Below, piece after piece: positions 44,757-54,513 of a DNA stretch of 64,000 nucleotides (positions are counted from its first letter, which is position 1; each line of letters starts with the position of its first letter). The stretch covers positions 1-64,000 of the forward strand of contig NZ_VYXP01000011.1 of assembly GCF_008725655.1 (NCBI RefSeq), read 5' to 3'. Source of the stretch: Marinihelvus fidelis (GTDB taxonomy: Bacteria; Pseudomonadota; Gammaproteobacteria; Xanthomonadales; SZUA-36). The notes beneath the pieces were generated by a model. That model made no database searches, was not told the origin of the DNA, and saw only the letters and a list, made by a program, of their open reading frames with translations. The position numbers and the translations under genes were made by a program.

Positions 44757-46931
44757 CTACCGGCCCGGCTGGGCGAGGTCGATGATGAAGGCGTACTCCT
44801 CGGCGATTTCCTCGTAGCGCCGATAGCGCCCAGAGGAGCCACCATGACCGGCCTCCATGTTGGTTCGGAACAGCAGGCGGTTGTCGTCGGTGCGACGGTC
44901 GCGCAGTCGCGCCACCCACTTGGCCGGCTCGAAGTACTGCACTTGCGAGTCATGCAGCCCGGTGACCACCATCAGGTTGGGATAGTCCTGCTCGCCGACG
45001 TTGTCGTACGGCGAATACGTCAACATGTACTCGTAGGCCTCCGGCTCGTTGGGGTTGCCCCACTCGTCGTACTCGCCCGTGGTCAGCGGGATGCTGTCGT
45101 CAAGCATGGTCGTGACGACATCAACAAACGGTACCGCGGCCACCACGCCGTGATAGAGCGAAGGCGCCTGGTTGATCACCGCACCCATCAGCAACCCACC
45201 CGCGCTTCCACCCATGGCGTAGGTGCGCTCCGGGTCGATCACGTCGCCGGCCTGCAGGCCACGGGTGACATCGATGAAGTCGTTGAAGGTGTTGCGCTTG
45301 TTCATCAGCTTGCCCTGCTCGTACCAGCTGCGGCCCATCTCCTGGCCGCCGCGGATATGGGCGATGGCGTAGACAAAACCACGATCGAGCAGGCTGACCA
45401 CGGCGTTGCGGAACCACGGGTCCATGGACGCCCCGTAGGAACCGTAACCGTAGACCAGGGCCGGCGCGCTGCCGTCCAGCGGGGTATCGCGGTGCCAGGC
45501 CAGCGACACTGGCACACGGGTGCCATCCCTGGCGGTGATGAACCGCCGCCCCGTGCGGTACTGGCTGCTGTCGTAGCCAGGCACGCGCTGGGCCTTGAGC
45601 AGCGTGGTTTCGCCGCTGGCCAGGTCTACTTCCCAGGTCTGGTCCGGGGTGACCAGGCTGGAATAGCCATAGCGCAGCACCCGCGTATGCGTGGACACGT
45701 TGTAGCCCGGCCACATCACGTAATTGTCTTCTTCGGCGGAAAGGTAGCGGTCAACCGTGCCGTCATGGGACAGCACGCGCACCTGGCGCAGCCCATCCAT
45801 GCGCTCACCGACGACCAGCCAATCATCGAAAGCCTGGATGCTCTCCACCAGGGCGTCGTCGCGACCGGGAATGACCGCCTCCCAGGCATCGGGGTTGATC
45901 GAGTTCTCCAGCGTGGTCCGGAACACGGCGAAGTTGGTGGCGCCATGGTTGCTCTTGACCCAGAAATGCTCGCCGGCGTGGTCAATGCCGTACTCGTGGC
46001 CCTTCTCCCGTGGCAGGAACACCTGGAAGCGTCCGCCGGGCTCACGCGCGTCGAGTAGCTGGTACTCGGTGGTATCGGTCGCCGAATGGACCAGCACGAT
46101 CCAGTCGCCCGAACGGCTCCGGTACAGCGCGTTGTAGAACGTGTTGTCGGTTTCCTCGTAGACCAGCTCGTCATCGTCCGGGGAGGTACCCAGCTCGTGC
46201 CGCATGACGCGGTAGGCGAGCAGCGTCTCCGGGTGCTTGTCGAGGTAGAACAGGAAGCGCCCGTCCGCGGACCAGGCCAGCGACGACGAGGCGTTTTCGA
46301 TGACCTCGGGCAGGTACTCGCCGGCCTGGGTATCGAGAATACGGACCTCGTTGATGCGCCGGCCCATGGTGTCCTCGGCAATGGCCACGTAGCGGTGGTC
46401 ATCGCTGACCTCGGCATTGGACAGGTCGTAGAAGCCATGGCCCTCGGCACGGGCGTTGCCGTCGACCAGCACCTCTTCCGGCGCCTGCATGGTGCCCTCG
46501 CGGCGCGCGAAAACGGCGTAGTCATGGCCCGGGACATAACGCTCGTAGTACCAGTAGCCGCCGTCCAGGTAAGGCACGCTGGACTCGTCCGGATCCAGCC
46601 GCCCGGTCATTTCCTCGTACAGGGCCTCCTGCAGCGGCTTCGTGTGCGCCATTTCCTGCTCGAACCAGGCGTTCTCCTTTTCCAGGTAGGCGAGCATTTC
46701 GGGGTCGGCGCGATCGTCGTCGCGCAGCCAGTAAAAATCATCGACGCGGGTATCGCCGTGAATGGTCAGTTCCTGGGGTCGTTTCTCAGCCATGGGCTCG
46801 GGTATTCCAGATGGTGTCTCGACGGCAGGCGTAGCGCGATTGGTCGTTTCTGCCGGTACGTTCGTGTCGTTACTGCAACCGGCCAGCGTGGCCAGGCCGG
46901 CCAGCAGGACGGCCAGTTTGATGCGTTTCAT
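44757..46931 (-). CDS. Prolyl oligopeptidase family S9A, oligopeptidase B-like, lipoprotein
   Basis: 724 residues: a lipoprotein signal (LAGLATLAGC, Cys19), an N-terminal propeller of about 400 residues, and an alpha/beta hydrolase. The nucleophile is in GGSAGG near residue 577 (AMGGSAGGLLMG). The Asp lies in VTGLHDSQVQYFEP and the His in NMEAGHGGSSGRY. The Arg/Lys-specific oligopeptidase B clade (PtrB) fits the MEAGHGG ending. The lipid anchor puts it at the periplasmic face, unlike cytoplasmic E. coli PtrB. Confidence 0.92.
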   Translation of the reverse strand: MKRIKLAVLLAGLATLAGCSNDTNVPAETTNRATPAVETPSGIPEPMAEKRPQELTIHGDTRVDDFYWLRDDDRADPEMLAYLEKENAWFEQEMAHTKPLQEALYEEMTGRLDPDESSVPYLDGGYWYYERYVPGHDYAVFARREGTMQAPEEVLVDGNARAEGHGFYDLSNAEVSDDHRYVAIAEDTMGRRINEVRILDTQAGEYLPEVIENASSSLAWSADGRFLFYLDKHPETLLAYRVMRHELGTSPDDDELVYEETDNTFYNALYRSRSGDWIVLVHSATDTTEYQLLDAREPGGRFQVFLPREKGHEYGIDHAGEHFWVKSNHGATNFAVFRTTLENSINPDAWEAVIPGRDDALVESIQAFDDWLVVGERMDGLRQVRVLSHDGTVDRYLSAEEDNYVMWPGYNVSTHTRVLRYGYSSLVTPDQTWEVDLASGETTLLKAQRVPGYDSSQYRTGRRFITARDGTRVPVSLAWHRDTPLDGSAPALVYGYGSYGASMDPWFRNAVVSLLDRGFVYAIAHIRGGQEMGRSWYEQGKLMNKRNTFNDFIDVTRGLQAGDVIDPERTYAMGGSAGGLLMGAVINQAPSLYHGVVAAVPFVDVVTTMLDDSIPLTTGEYDEWGNPNEPEAYEYMLTYSPYDNVGEQDYPNLMVVTGLHDSQVQYFEPAKWVARLRDRRTDDNRLLFRTNMEAGHGGSSGRYRRYEEIAEEYAFIIDLAQPGR

Positions 46932-46999
46932 GGGCCACCGCCCTCGCAGTGATAGGTTGCAGAAATGGTATCACCAACCGGCACGGCCACCGCGACGCT

Positions 47000-48139
47000 T
47001 CAGGTGTCGATTCGCAGCCGCAGCGCCAGCGAGCCGAAGCTGGGGTTACCCACCTGCTCTTCATAAGTCTTGGTGCGCCAGGTCTGGGCGTAGCTGAACT
47101 CCAGCATGCGCCAGCGCACGCCGAACCCCAGGAACGAGTCGGCGATCCAGGTTTCCCGGGTGTTGCCGGTCTCGAAGTCACTGAACAGCGGGCCGTCCAG
47201 CGTGGCGTCAAAGAACACGCCGCCCGCGTAAGCGCCGAAAATGGCATAGGCCGACCAGTTTGAGCCGCTGGGCTTGCCGGAGCCGAAGTACTGGTTGGAA
47301 TAGGCGGTGGCCGACAGACGCGGGTCGGAAAAATCTGCCGGCAGGTTGAAGCCCGCGCGGAAAAACCCACCCGCTCCGGCCAGGGTCTGGAACGTGCCCA
47401 GCCGGGCCACCCATTCACCAAACCCGTCGACGCTGAAGCCCTTGCGGCCGGGCTCCATCAGCGGTACACGGCGCTTCTGGGAGTACGCCAGGTCGAAAGT
47501 GAACTCGTTCGGAATCTGGTCATCCCAGCCCTGGAACTCCGGAATATCTCGGATATCGTGGATAAAGTCCTGGGTCTTCTCCGCCAGCGAGCGCGGCCCG
47601 GTGGTGCCGAAGATCAGCTCGACCGAGTTCAGCGCGCTTTCGTCCTTGGCGTGGACAGAAAACCCCACGCCCAGCCAACCGGCGTAACGCCGCTGGCCGG
47701 GCGGCTGGGTGGGCGAGTCCGGGTCGTCCGGCGTGAACATCAGCTGGGTCACCGAGAAGCCGTAGTTGACGGCGATATCACCGTTCTCGATATTCTCCGG
47801 GTCGAAGCCGGAGAGCCGGGCCATCCAGTCCTTCGACGGCAAGGCGCCCGCCAGCTTCTCCAGCCCCTCGCGCCCGGGCAACACGCCGAACAGCGGCTTG
47901 TCATCGCTGATCCACGACAGGCGCGCGCCGTTGGTGTAGTCCTTGTCCTCACCGGCGAACAGGTCGTTGTCCAGGTAGAAGGTCAGGTAGCCGCCACCGC
48001 CGAATTCGTCGAGGCCGGCATCGGCCTGATCGTCTGCCACGGGATCGTCCTGCGCGAAGGCCAGTAACGGTACCAGCGCCAATAGTGCGACCAGGCGGCG
48101 AACCCTGCGCCAGCGGTTCAATGGGTGTGTTGAAAGCAT
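47000..48139 (-). CDS. Lipid A 3'-O-deacylase-like outer membrane protein (LpxR/DUF2219 family)
   Basis: About 379 residues from ATG 48139, with a signal peptide (LVALLALVPLLAFAQ). The family block GYLTFYLDNDLFAGEDKDYTNG (about 52-73) contains the Asn/Asp/Tyr residues that start LpxR active-site strands. Periodic beta segments to the C-terminal aromatic-rich strand (LALRLRIDT) suggest a 12-strand barrel. It would remove a 3'-acyloxyacyl chain from lipid A. It is divergent from arginine deiminase; starts are 77 bp apart. Confidence 0.8.
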   Translation of the reverse strand: MLSTHPLNRWRRVRRLVALLALVPLLAFAQDDPVADDQADAGLDEFGGGGYLTFYLDNDLFAGEDKDYTNGARLSWISDDKPLFGVLPGREGLEKLAGALPSKDWMARLSGFDPENIENGDIAVNYGFSVTQLMFTPDDPDSPTQPPGQRRYAGWLGVGFSVHAKDESALNSVELIFGTTGPRSLAEKTQDFIHDIRDIPEFQGWDDQIPNEFTFDLAYSQKRRVPLMEPGRKGFSVDGFGEWVARLGTFQTLAGAGGFFRAGFNLPADFSDPRLSATAYSNQYFGSGKPSGSNWSAYAIFGAYAGGVFFDATLDGPLFSDFETGNTRETWIADSFLGFGVRWRMLEFSYAQTWRTKTYEEQVGNPSFGSLALRLRIDT

Positions 48140-48215
48140 GCCGTATCCTAACGTGCGCGTCGTCGCCGCGTCAGCGGGCGGTATACTCCCCGCACCGAAT
48201 AACGGGGAGTCCATG

Positions 48216-49460
48216 ATGAATGAATTCTACGTCGGTTCCGAGGTCGGCCGCCTGCGCAAGGTGCTGGTGCACCGCCCCGGCCTGGAGCTCAAGCGACTGA
48301 CACCGGACAACCACGCCAGCCTGCTCTACGACGACATCATCTGGGTCAAGCGCGCGCAGCAGGAGCACGACGCTTTCGTCGACGTGCTGCGCGGCGAGGG
48401 CGTGGAGGTGTTCTACCTGGTCGACCTGCTGCGCGAAGCGCTGGAGGCATCACCGGAAGCCTGCAACCGCGCCATCGACAGCGTCGTCGACGAAATGACC
48501 GTCGGCCAGGGCCTTGTCAACGACCTGCGCGCGCTGTGCGCGGAGGCCATGCCCTCGCAACTCGCCCTGATCCTGACTGGTGGCCTGACCCGCGAGGAAC
48601 TCGACGGCCTGGGCATGGGGCGGCGCTCACTGGCGCACCGCATGCTCGCGCCGATGGACTTCGTCATTCCACCGCTGCCCAATTCGCTGTTCACCCGCGA
48701 TGCGTCATGCTGGCTCTATGGCGGCGTCACCCTGAACCCGATGTACTACCACGCGCGCCGCCGCGAAACCCTGAACATGGAGCTGATCTACCGCTTCCAC
48801 CCGATGTTCGCCGACGCCGGATTCCAGTTCTGGTACCCCCAGGACGAGGTCAAGCGGCTGGACGAGGACTTCGGCCGCGCCTCGATTGAGGGCGGCGACG
48901 CGATGCCCATTGGCAACGGCACCGTGCTGATCGGCGTCAGCGAACGGACCACGGCGCCGATGGCCGAGCAGGTGGCAAGGGCCCTGTTCGACGCCGGCAG
49001 CGCCGAGCGCGTGATCGCCTGCCAGATGACCCGCGACCGCGCCCACATGCACCTGGACACCGTCTTCACGCTACTGGACCGCGACGCGGTCACGGTCTAC
49101 CCGGGCGTGGTCGACGCCATCCGCGCCTTCAGCCTGCGACCCGGGGACGCGCCGGGCACCATCGACATCCACAAGGAACCCTCCTTCCTGGATGCGGTGG
49201 CCGATGCACTGGACGTCAGCAAGCTGCGCGTGGTGCCCACCGGTGGCGACCACTTCCAGTCCGTGCGCGAGCAATGGGACGACGGCAACAACGTAGTGGC
49301 CATCGAACCGGGCAAGGTCGTGGCCTACGCCAAGAACGAATTCACCAACGCCCGCATCCGCGACGCCGGCATCGAGGTGCTCGAGATTGACGGCTCTGAA
49401 CTGGGCCGCGGGCGTGGCGGCGGGCACTGCATGACCTGCCCGTTGCTGCGTGACGGGTGA
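48216..49460 (+). CDS. arcA: Arginine deiminase
   Basis: 414 residues (ATG 48213 is an alternative; GGGGAG precedes both). Converts arginine to citrulline and ammonia. Visible motifs: PNSLFTRDAS near 158-167, HLDTVFTLLD near 270-279, PTGGDHF, and the catalytic Cys in GGHCMTCPLL at the C-terminus. The other ADI-pathway genes (arcB, arcC, arcD) are not in the window, so it is an orphan. Its last three codons R-D-G fall in the first heptamer of the array that holds its stop. Confidence 0.93.
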   Translation: MNEFYVGSEVGRLRKVLVHRPGLELKRLTPDNHASLLYDDIIWVKRAQQEHDAFVDVLRGEGVEVFYLVDLLREALEASPEACNRAIDSVVDEMTVGQGLVNDLRALCAEAMPSQLALILTGGLTREELDGLGMGRRSLAHRMLAPMDFVIPPLPNSLFTRDASCWLYGGVTLNPMYYHARRRETLNMELIYRFHPMFADAGFQFWYPQDEVKRLDEDFGRASIEGGDAMPIGNGTVLIGVSERTTAPMAEQVARALFDAGSAERVIACQMTRDRAHMHLDTVFTLLDRDAVTVYPGVVDAIRAFSLRPGDAPGTIDIHKEPSFLDAVADALDVSKLRVVPTGGDHFQSVREQWDDGNNVVAIEPGKVVAYAKNEFTNARIRDAGIEVLEIDGSELGRGRGGGHCMTCPLLRDG

Positions 49461-49513
49461 CGGGTGACGGGTGACGGGTGACGGGTGACGGGTGACGGGT
49501 GACGGGTGACGCG
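49451..49513 (+). repeat. Perfect heptamer stop-codon array at the 3' end of arcA
   Basis: Eight exact TGACGGG units from 49451 followed by one TGACGCG, 63 bases in all. The second unit supplies the in-frame stop of arcA. Every unit carries TGA, and any three consecutive units cover all three frames of the plus strand. Confidence 0.8.
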
Positions 49514-49519
49514 GAAAGG

Positions 49520-50341
49520 CTACTTTGGACCGAGTTGGTTGCCCAGGGCGACGACCAGGGGCTTCATGAAAAAACGGTCTTCCGGCTCGATGTCGGTGCG
49601 GCAGCCGTGGCGGGCCAGCGTGGCGCGGACCACGGGGCCGATTGACGCCACGCAGACGCGTTCCAGGCCGCGGCGCAGGGTGTCCGTGATGGCGAGCTTT
49701 TCGGCAACGTCGAACAGGCGGTCGACCTGGGCCTGGCTGGTGAAGACGATGGCGTCCAGGCTGCCGGCCGCCATCTCGTTGACCAACTCACGGATACCGT
49801 CTTCCGAGGCCTGCCCGGCATAGCGGTAGGGCGCCACGTAGCTCACCCGCGCGCCCCGCTGGTCCAGGTATTGCGACAGCGGCGGGTTCGGGTCATCGCC
49901 GTATAGCTGGACCGCGACACGCACGCCATCCAGGTCCAGTGATTCCAGTGTTTCGATCACCCCGCCGGTGGTCGGCTGGGTGGCGAAGTGCTCTGGCACC
50001 AGGCCCAGCGTTCTCAGCACCCTGGCCGGCTTGGGGCCCCGCGAAACCACCTTTGTATTCGACAGCGCCAGGACAAACGCATCCCGGTCGAGACCATGCC
50101 GGTCTACGGCATCGAGCAAACGGCGCAGGCCTTCGCCCGTCAGCAGGATGAACCAGTCCGGCGGCTCGGCGATGAATGCCCGCAACCACTCAATCACCGG
50201 CGCCGGATCCGGTGCATCGACGATGCTGACCAGTGGACAACGGTGAACATTGGCGCCGCGACGCAGGAAAAGATTTTCCAGAACGTCGAGTTCGCGTGAC
50301 TCCGGCACGGCGATGACGCGACCGGCCAGTGATGGGGTCAC
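49520..50341 (-). CDS. hemD: Uroporphyrinogen-III synthase-like protein
   Basis: 273 residues of the HemD fold, cyclising hydroxymethylbilane to uroporphyrinogen III. FILLTGEGLRRLL, GDDPNPPLSQYLDQRGARVSYVAPYRY and VFTSQAQVDRLFDVAEKL are the recognisable stretches of the two lobes. Overlaps cysG by 4 bp, so it is the last gene of the nitrate-assimilation operon and feeds siroheme synthesis for NirB. The sequence family is diverse; a dedicated nitrate-operon copy is plausible and the main hemD may be elsewhere. Confidence 0.85.
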   Translation of the reverse strand: MTPSLAGRVIAVPESRELDVLENLFLRRGANVHRCPLVSIVDAPDPAPVIEWLRAFIAEPPDWFILLTGEGLRRLLDAVDRHGLDRDAFVLALSNTKVVSRGPKPARVLRTLGLVPEHFATQPTTGGVIETLESLDLDGVRVAVQLYGDDPNPPLSQYLDQRGARVSYVAPYRYAGQASEDGIRELVNEMAAGSLDAIVFTSQAQVDRLFDVAEKLAITDTLRRGLERVCVASIGPVVRATLARHGCRTDIEPEDRFFMKPLVVALGNQLGPK

Positions 50342-51813
50342 GCGATATCGCCCACGGTGGCGGCCGGCCGGGACAGGTGCGGCGGAAACACCGCGGGATC
50401 GGCATGACTATCGCCCTCGAACCAGCCCAGGTCGCGACGCAGGTTGACGACGCTGCCAATGATGATCAACGTGGGCAAAGAGCGGTCCACCGTCGCCGCG
50501 GCCTCCGCCATGCCGTGGACCGACGTCCGCAGCACGCGCTGCGCGTCCGTGGTGCCGGCCTGAACCAGGGCCACCGGCAGGGTGGGCGCGACACCGTGCG
50601 CCAGCAGCTTCTCGCGGATCAATGCCGCGTTGCCGGCACCCATGTAGAACACCTGGGTCTGGCGCGGATTGCGCATCGCCGCCCAGTCCAGGTCGAGCTC
50701 GCCATCACGCGCGTGCCCGGTCCAGAAGCTCACGCCTTGCGCGTGATCGCGATGGGTGAGCGGAATGCCGGCGTAGGCCGCACAGCCGTTGGCGGCAGAG
50801 ACGCCCGGGACGACCTCGAAATCGAGACCCGCCTCGACCAGGGCCTCCAGTTCTTCGCCACCGCGCCCGAACACGAACGGGTCACCGCCCTTCAGGCGCA
50901 CAACGCGCTGGCCCGCGGCCACGTAGCGGACGAGCATCTGGCTGATGTGTTCCTGCGGCATCACGTGGTCGCCGGAACGCTTGCCGACATAGACCATCTC
51001 GGCCTCGCGCCGACACATGTCCAGCACGCCCAGGGGCACCAGCCTGTCGAACAGCACGACATCGGCCTGCTGCAACAATCGTTGCGCTTTCAGGGTGAGC
51101 AGCTCCGGGTCGCCGGGGCCGGCACCGACCAGCCAGGCTCGCCCGCGCGCCTTGGTTTTTGCTGCGTCTCCCGCCTGTTCGTCAGCCAGCAGTCGCTCCG
51201 CCTCGGCGCGCACGGCTCGCGTGTGACCCGCCGCGGCGGCATCCGGCGCGGGGCCGCTGAGCAAACGCTCCCAGAACCGGCGCCGGCTGCGCGTGTCAGG
51301 CAGGCGGCTGTGAATGTCGGCGCGCATCTGCCCCAGCGTGTCGGCAATGCGACCCAGCCGCGCGGGCAACGCTTTTTCGACCAGGCCCTTGACGTAGCGC
51401 GCCAGTACCGGTGAACGGCCACCGGTGGAAATCGCGACGACGGCGGGCGAACGATCGACGATCGCGGGCAGGATAAAGCTGCACAGCGCCGGCTGGTCGG
51501 CGACATTGACTGGCAGGTGCCGAGCCCGCGCGGCCCGGTAGACCTCGCGGTTGACGGCGGCATTGGCCGTGGCGGCGATGGCCAGTTCACAGCCATCCAG
51601 GTCGTTCTCAACGAAGGCGCGCTCATGCAGCGACCACCCGCCCGCCGCAGCAGCAGTCTTCGCGGCATCACAGAATTCGGGCGCCACCATGACGATCCGG
51701 GCGCCTGACTTCGCCACCAGCTCCGCCTTGCGCGTGGCGATCACGCCGCCACCCACGACCAGCGCCTGGCGCCCATCCAGTTTCATGAAAATCGGCAGGT
51801 ATTCCATGGTCAT
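50338..51813 (-). CDS. cysG: Siroheme synthase (CysG, trifunctional)
   Basis: About 491 residues from ATG 51813, which overlaps the nasA stop in TGATG. N-terminal precorrin-2 dehydrogenase/ferrochelatase: LPIFMKLDGRQALVVGGGVIATRK, ISTGGRSPVLARYVK. C-terminal SAM uroporphyrinogen-III methyltransferase: WLVGAGPGDPELLTLKAQRLL, RLKGGDPFVFGRGGEE, GIPLTHRDHAQGV. It makes siroheme, the cofactor of nitrite reductase NirB. Placement in the nas operon supplies cofactor with the enzyme. Confidence 0.94.
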   Translation of the reverse strand: MTMEYLPIFMKLDGRQALVVGGGVIATRKAELVAKSGARIVMVAPEFCDAAKTAAAAGGWSLHERAFVENDLDGCELAIAATANAAVNREVYRAARARHLPVNVADQPALCSFILPAIVDRSPAVVAISTGGRSPVLARYVKGLVEKALPARLGRIADTLGQMRADIHSRLPDTRSRRRFWERLLSGPAPDAAAAGHTRAVRAEAERLLADEQAGDAAKTKARGRAWLVGAGPGDPELLTLKAQRLLQQADVVLFDRLVPLGVLDMCRREAEMVYVGKRSGDHVMPQEHISQMLVRYVAAGQRVVRLKGGDPFVFGRGGEELEALVEAGLDFEVVPGVSAANGCAAYAGIPLTHRDHAQGVSFWTGHARDGELDLDWAAMRNPRQTQVFYMGAGNAALIREKLLAHGVAPTLPVALVQAGTTDAQRVLRTSVHGMAEAAATVDRSLPTLIIIGSVVNLRRDLGWFEGDSHADPAVFPPHLSRPAATVGDIA

Positions 51814-54503
51814 CACTCTCCGGCCGCCATCTTCAATGGCAGCTCATCGTCTTCATCCAGCACCTGGCGTAATTCCGGCAGGCAAGCGCCGCAGTTGCTG
51901 CCGGCCCTGACCATCGCACCGATGGCGGCGGTGCTGGCCGCACCGGCCTCCAGCGCGCGGTCGATATCGCCGCTGCCGGCACCGAAGCAGGCACAAATGG
52001 CATCACCCTCGCCCGTGGGTGCGTCCAGCGCCGGCGGCATGCCGGCCAGGATGGCGCGGCGCGAAGCCGCGCCCAGTGGCGCCTCGGCGAACAGGCCAGC
52101 GAGCCAGTGCACATCGCGCACCCGCGGCTGCCGGCCCAGCAGCACCAGGCCGGCGAGCCGCTCATCGACCAGGCCGGCCAGCACCAGGGATTCATCACCG
52201 CCAAACGACAGCACCGAATCGCAACCAACGAGCCGGGACCGGGCCCATTCGACCCAGTCGTCGCGCTCGTCAGAAAAACCCAGGAATCGCGCCTCGCAAT
52301 GGTCCAGCCGGGCATGAGCCCAGTAATCGGCACCATGCGGCGGCGCGGTGTCCGCACGATCATGCGCAAGCAGTTCCAGCCCGTGCCGAGCCACGGCGAG
52401 CGGCTCGACGGACACCGCCTGGGCCTTCAACTCCGGCTGCCCGGAGTGTGGATCGAGCGCGCCGGCGAACAAGCTGCCAGCCAGCGCGGATGACGCGTAA
52501 GGACCTGACCAGTGCATCGGCATGAAGGCCTGCCCCTGGCCCACGGATGACGACAGCTTCAGGCGCAGGTCCGCCTGCCCTTCGCAGCTGCGCACGCGGA
52601 CCAGCGAATCGGCCACCAGCCGCAGGCGGCGCGCGTCAGCGCGGTGCAGGTACAGGCAGGGTTCCGGCGCGTGCCGGTTCAGGCGTGGTGCTCGCGCCGT
52701 CCGGGTCATGGTGTGCCACTGGTCGCGCAGGCGGCCGCTGTTCAGCATCAGCGGACGGGTTGTGTCTGTTGCCGCCCGCGTGCCAGCACTGTTCACGGCG
52801 ACCAGGCGGGCACGCCCGCCGGGCCGGCGAAACTGCCCGTCGGCGAAGATGTCGACCGGCCGCGCCGCTGGCGGACCACCCTCGGGAAACGGCCAGCAGA
52901 CCGGCTCCAGGGCGTCATATCCGTCATCGCCGAGCGCGGCCAGCGCGCCGATATCAAAATCCCGGGCGCCGTTATTTTCAAAGGCTGACAGTGCCGCGTG
53001 CTCGCGGAAGATGGCCGCGCTGCCGGCCCAGTCGAAGGACGGGCCAAACCCCATCCGCCGCGCCACGCCGGCGATGGCCTGCCAATCAGGGCGGGCCTGG
53101 CCGGGCGCCGGCAGGAACGCGCGCTGACGGCTGATGCGGCGCTCCGAATTGGTCACCGTGCCGTCCTTCTCACCCCAGGCCAGGGCCGGCAGAAGGACGT
53201 CAGCAAAGGCGGCGGTATCGGTGTCCGGCACGACTTCGGACACCACCAGGAACTCACATTGAGCCAGTGCTTCGCGCACCCGCTGGCTCCTGGGCAGGCT
53301 CACGGCCGGGTTGGTGCCCATGACCCAGAGCGCCTTGATCTCGCCGCGGCCCACCGCTTCGAACAGGTCCACGGCTTTCAGGCCCGGCGCACCAGCAACC
53401 GCCCCGAAACCCCAGAAACGGCGCACGCGGTCAACGTTGTCGGCTTCGAAATCCATGTGCGCCGCCAGCTGGTTGGCCAGCCCGCCCACTTCGCGCCCGC
53501 CCATGGCGTTGGGCTGGCCGGTGATCGAGAACGGCCCGCAGCCTTTACGGCCGATGCGCCCGCTGGCCAGGTGCACGTTGATGATGGCGTTGACCTTGTC
53601 CGTGCCCACGCTGGACTGGTTCACGCCCTGGGAGAACACGGTCACCACGCGATCGCTGTCCGCGAACAACCGGTAGAACGACGCCAGGTCCGCCGCCGAT
53701 ACGCCGCAACGGCCCGCGCGCTCAGCCAGGTCGAGCGGGCCCGCGGCCGCCAGCGCGTCGTCCAGCCCTTCGGTGTGGGCGTCGACATAAGGCTGGTCGA
53801 TGCTATCGTGCTCGGCCAGCCAGGCCAGCAATCCATTGAACACGGTGGTATCGCTGCCGGGGCTCACCGCCAGGTGCAGGTCAGCCTCGGCCGCGGTGGC
53901 CGTGCGGCGCGGGTCCAGCACCACCAGCATGGGGCCGGCGCCGTCTTCACGCGACGCCTGCAACCGCTGGTACAGCACCGGGTGACACCAGGCCAGGTTT
54001 GAGCCCACCAACACCACCAGGTCGGCGGCCTCGACGTCGTCGTAGCCGCAGGGCACGGTGTCCTCGCCGAAAGCGCGCTTGTGGCCGGCCACCGCGGACG
54101 CCATGCACAGGCGGGAGTTGGTATCGATGTTGGCGCTGGCCAACGCGCCCTTCATGAACTTGTTGGCGGCGTAGTAATCCTCGGTCAGCAACTGGCCGGA
54201 CACGTACATGGCGACGCTGCCCGGGCCATGCTCGGCACGGACAGCCGCAAACCGTTCCGCCACGCGGTCAAGCGCGGTGCCCCAGTCGCTCTCCACGCCG
54301 TCGACCACCGGGGCCAGCAGGCGGTTGTCCAGCGCCACGGTCGCGCCCAGCTGGCTGCCCTTGGCGCACAGGCGGCCGCCGTTGGCGGGGTGCGCCGGGT
54401 CGCCCGTGACCTGGACCGCGTCGCCGAAGCGCGATACGCGCAGGCCACAGCCCACCCCGCAATAGGGGCAGGTGGTGGCGGTTTCGGTGTTGCCCGCGGT
54501 CAT
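51813..54503 (-). CDS. nasA: Assimilatory nitrate reductase catalytic subunit with C-terminal BFD-like domain
   Basis: About 896 residues from ATG 54503, 10 bases after nirD. The N-terminal CPYCGVGC (12-19) holds a [4Fe-4S] cluster; SQLGATVALDNRLLAP and GKGCGPFSITGQPNAMGG bind the bis-MGD molybdenum cofactor. The C-terminus adds a BFD/NirB-type [2Fe-2S] domain: ICACFGAGSGDIDRAL and GSNCGACLPEL. It reduces nitrate to nitrite in the cytoplasm; the electron donor is not obvious, since no NasB/NasC flavoprotein gene is adjacent. ATG 54578 would overlap nirD and looks unlikely. Confidence 0.93.
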   Translation of the reverse strand: MTAGNTETATTCPYCGVGCGLRVSRFGDAVQVTGDPAHPANGGRLCAKGSQLGATVALDNRLLAPVVDGVESDWGTALDRVAERFAAVRAEHGPGSVAMYVSGQLLTEDYYAANKFMKGALASANIDTNSRLCMASAVAGHKRAFGEDTVPCGYDDVEAADLVVLVGSNLAWCHPVLYQRLQASREDGAGPMLVVLDPRRTATAAEADLHLAVSPGSDTTVFNGLLAWLAEHDSIDQPYVDAHTEGLDDALAAAGPLDLAERAGRCGVSAADLASFYRLFADSDRVVTVFSQGVNQSSVGTDKVNAIINVHLASGRIGRKGCGPFSITGQPNAMGGREVGGLANQLAAHMDFEADNVDRVRRFWGFGAVAGAPGLKAVDLFEAVGRGEIKALWVMGTNPAVSLPRSQRVREALAQCEFLVVSEVVPDTDTAAFADVLLPALAWGEKDGTVTNSERRISRQRAFLPAPGQARPDWQAIAGVARRMGFGPSFDWAGSAAIFREHAALSAFENNGARDFDIGALAALGDDGYDALEPVCWPFPEGGPPAARPVDIFADGQFRRPGGRARLVAVNSAGTRAATDTTRPLMLNSGRLRDQWHTMTRTARAPRLNRHAPEPCLYLHRADARRLRLVADSLVRVRSCEGQADLRLKLSSSVGQGQAFMPMHWSGPYASSALAGSLFAGALDPHSGQPELKAQAVSVEPLAVARHGLELLAHDRADTAPPHGADYWAHARLDHCEARFLGFSDERDDWVEWARSRLVGCDSVLSFGGDESLVLAGLVDERLAGLVLLGRQPRVRDVHWLAGLFAEAPLGAASRRAILAGMPPALDAPTGEGDAICACFGAGSGDIDRALEAGAASTAAIGAMVRAGSNCGACLPELRQVLDEDDELPLKMAAGE

Positions 54504-54513
54504 GACGGACCCG

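Noticed and set aside
48138-48215. N-terminal extension of arginine deiminase
   Set aside because: The extra residues are not like the family and overlap the divergent LpxR-like start; the GGGGAG before 48213/48216 supports the shorter form.
49451-49513. Possible CRISPR or VNTR locus
   Set aside because: Units of 7 bases with no spacers; a stop-codon heptamer array, not CRISPR.
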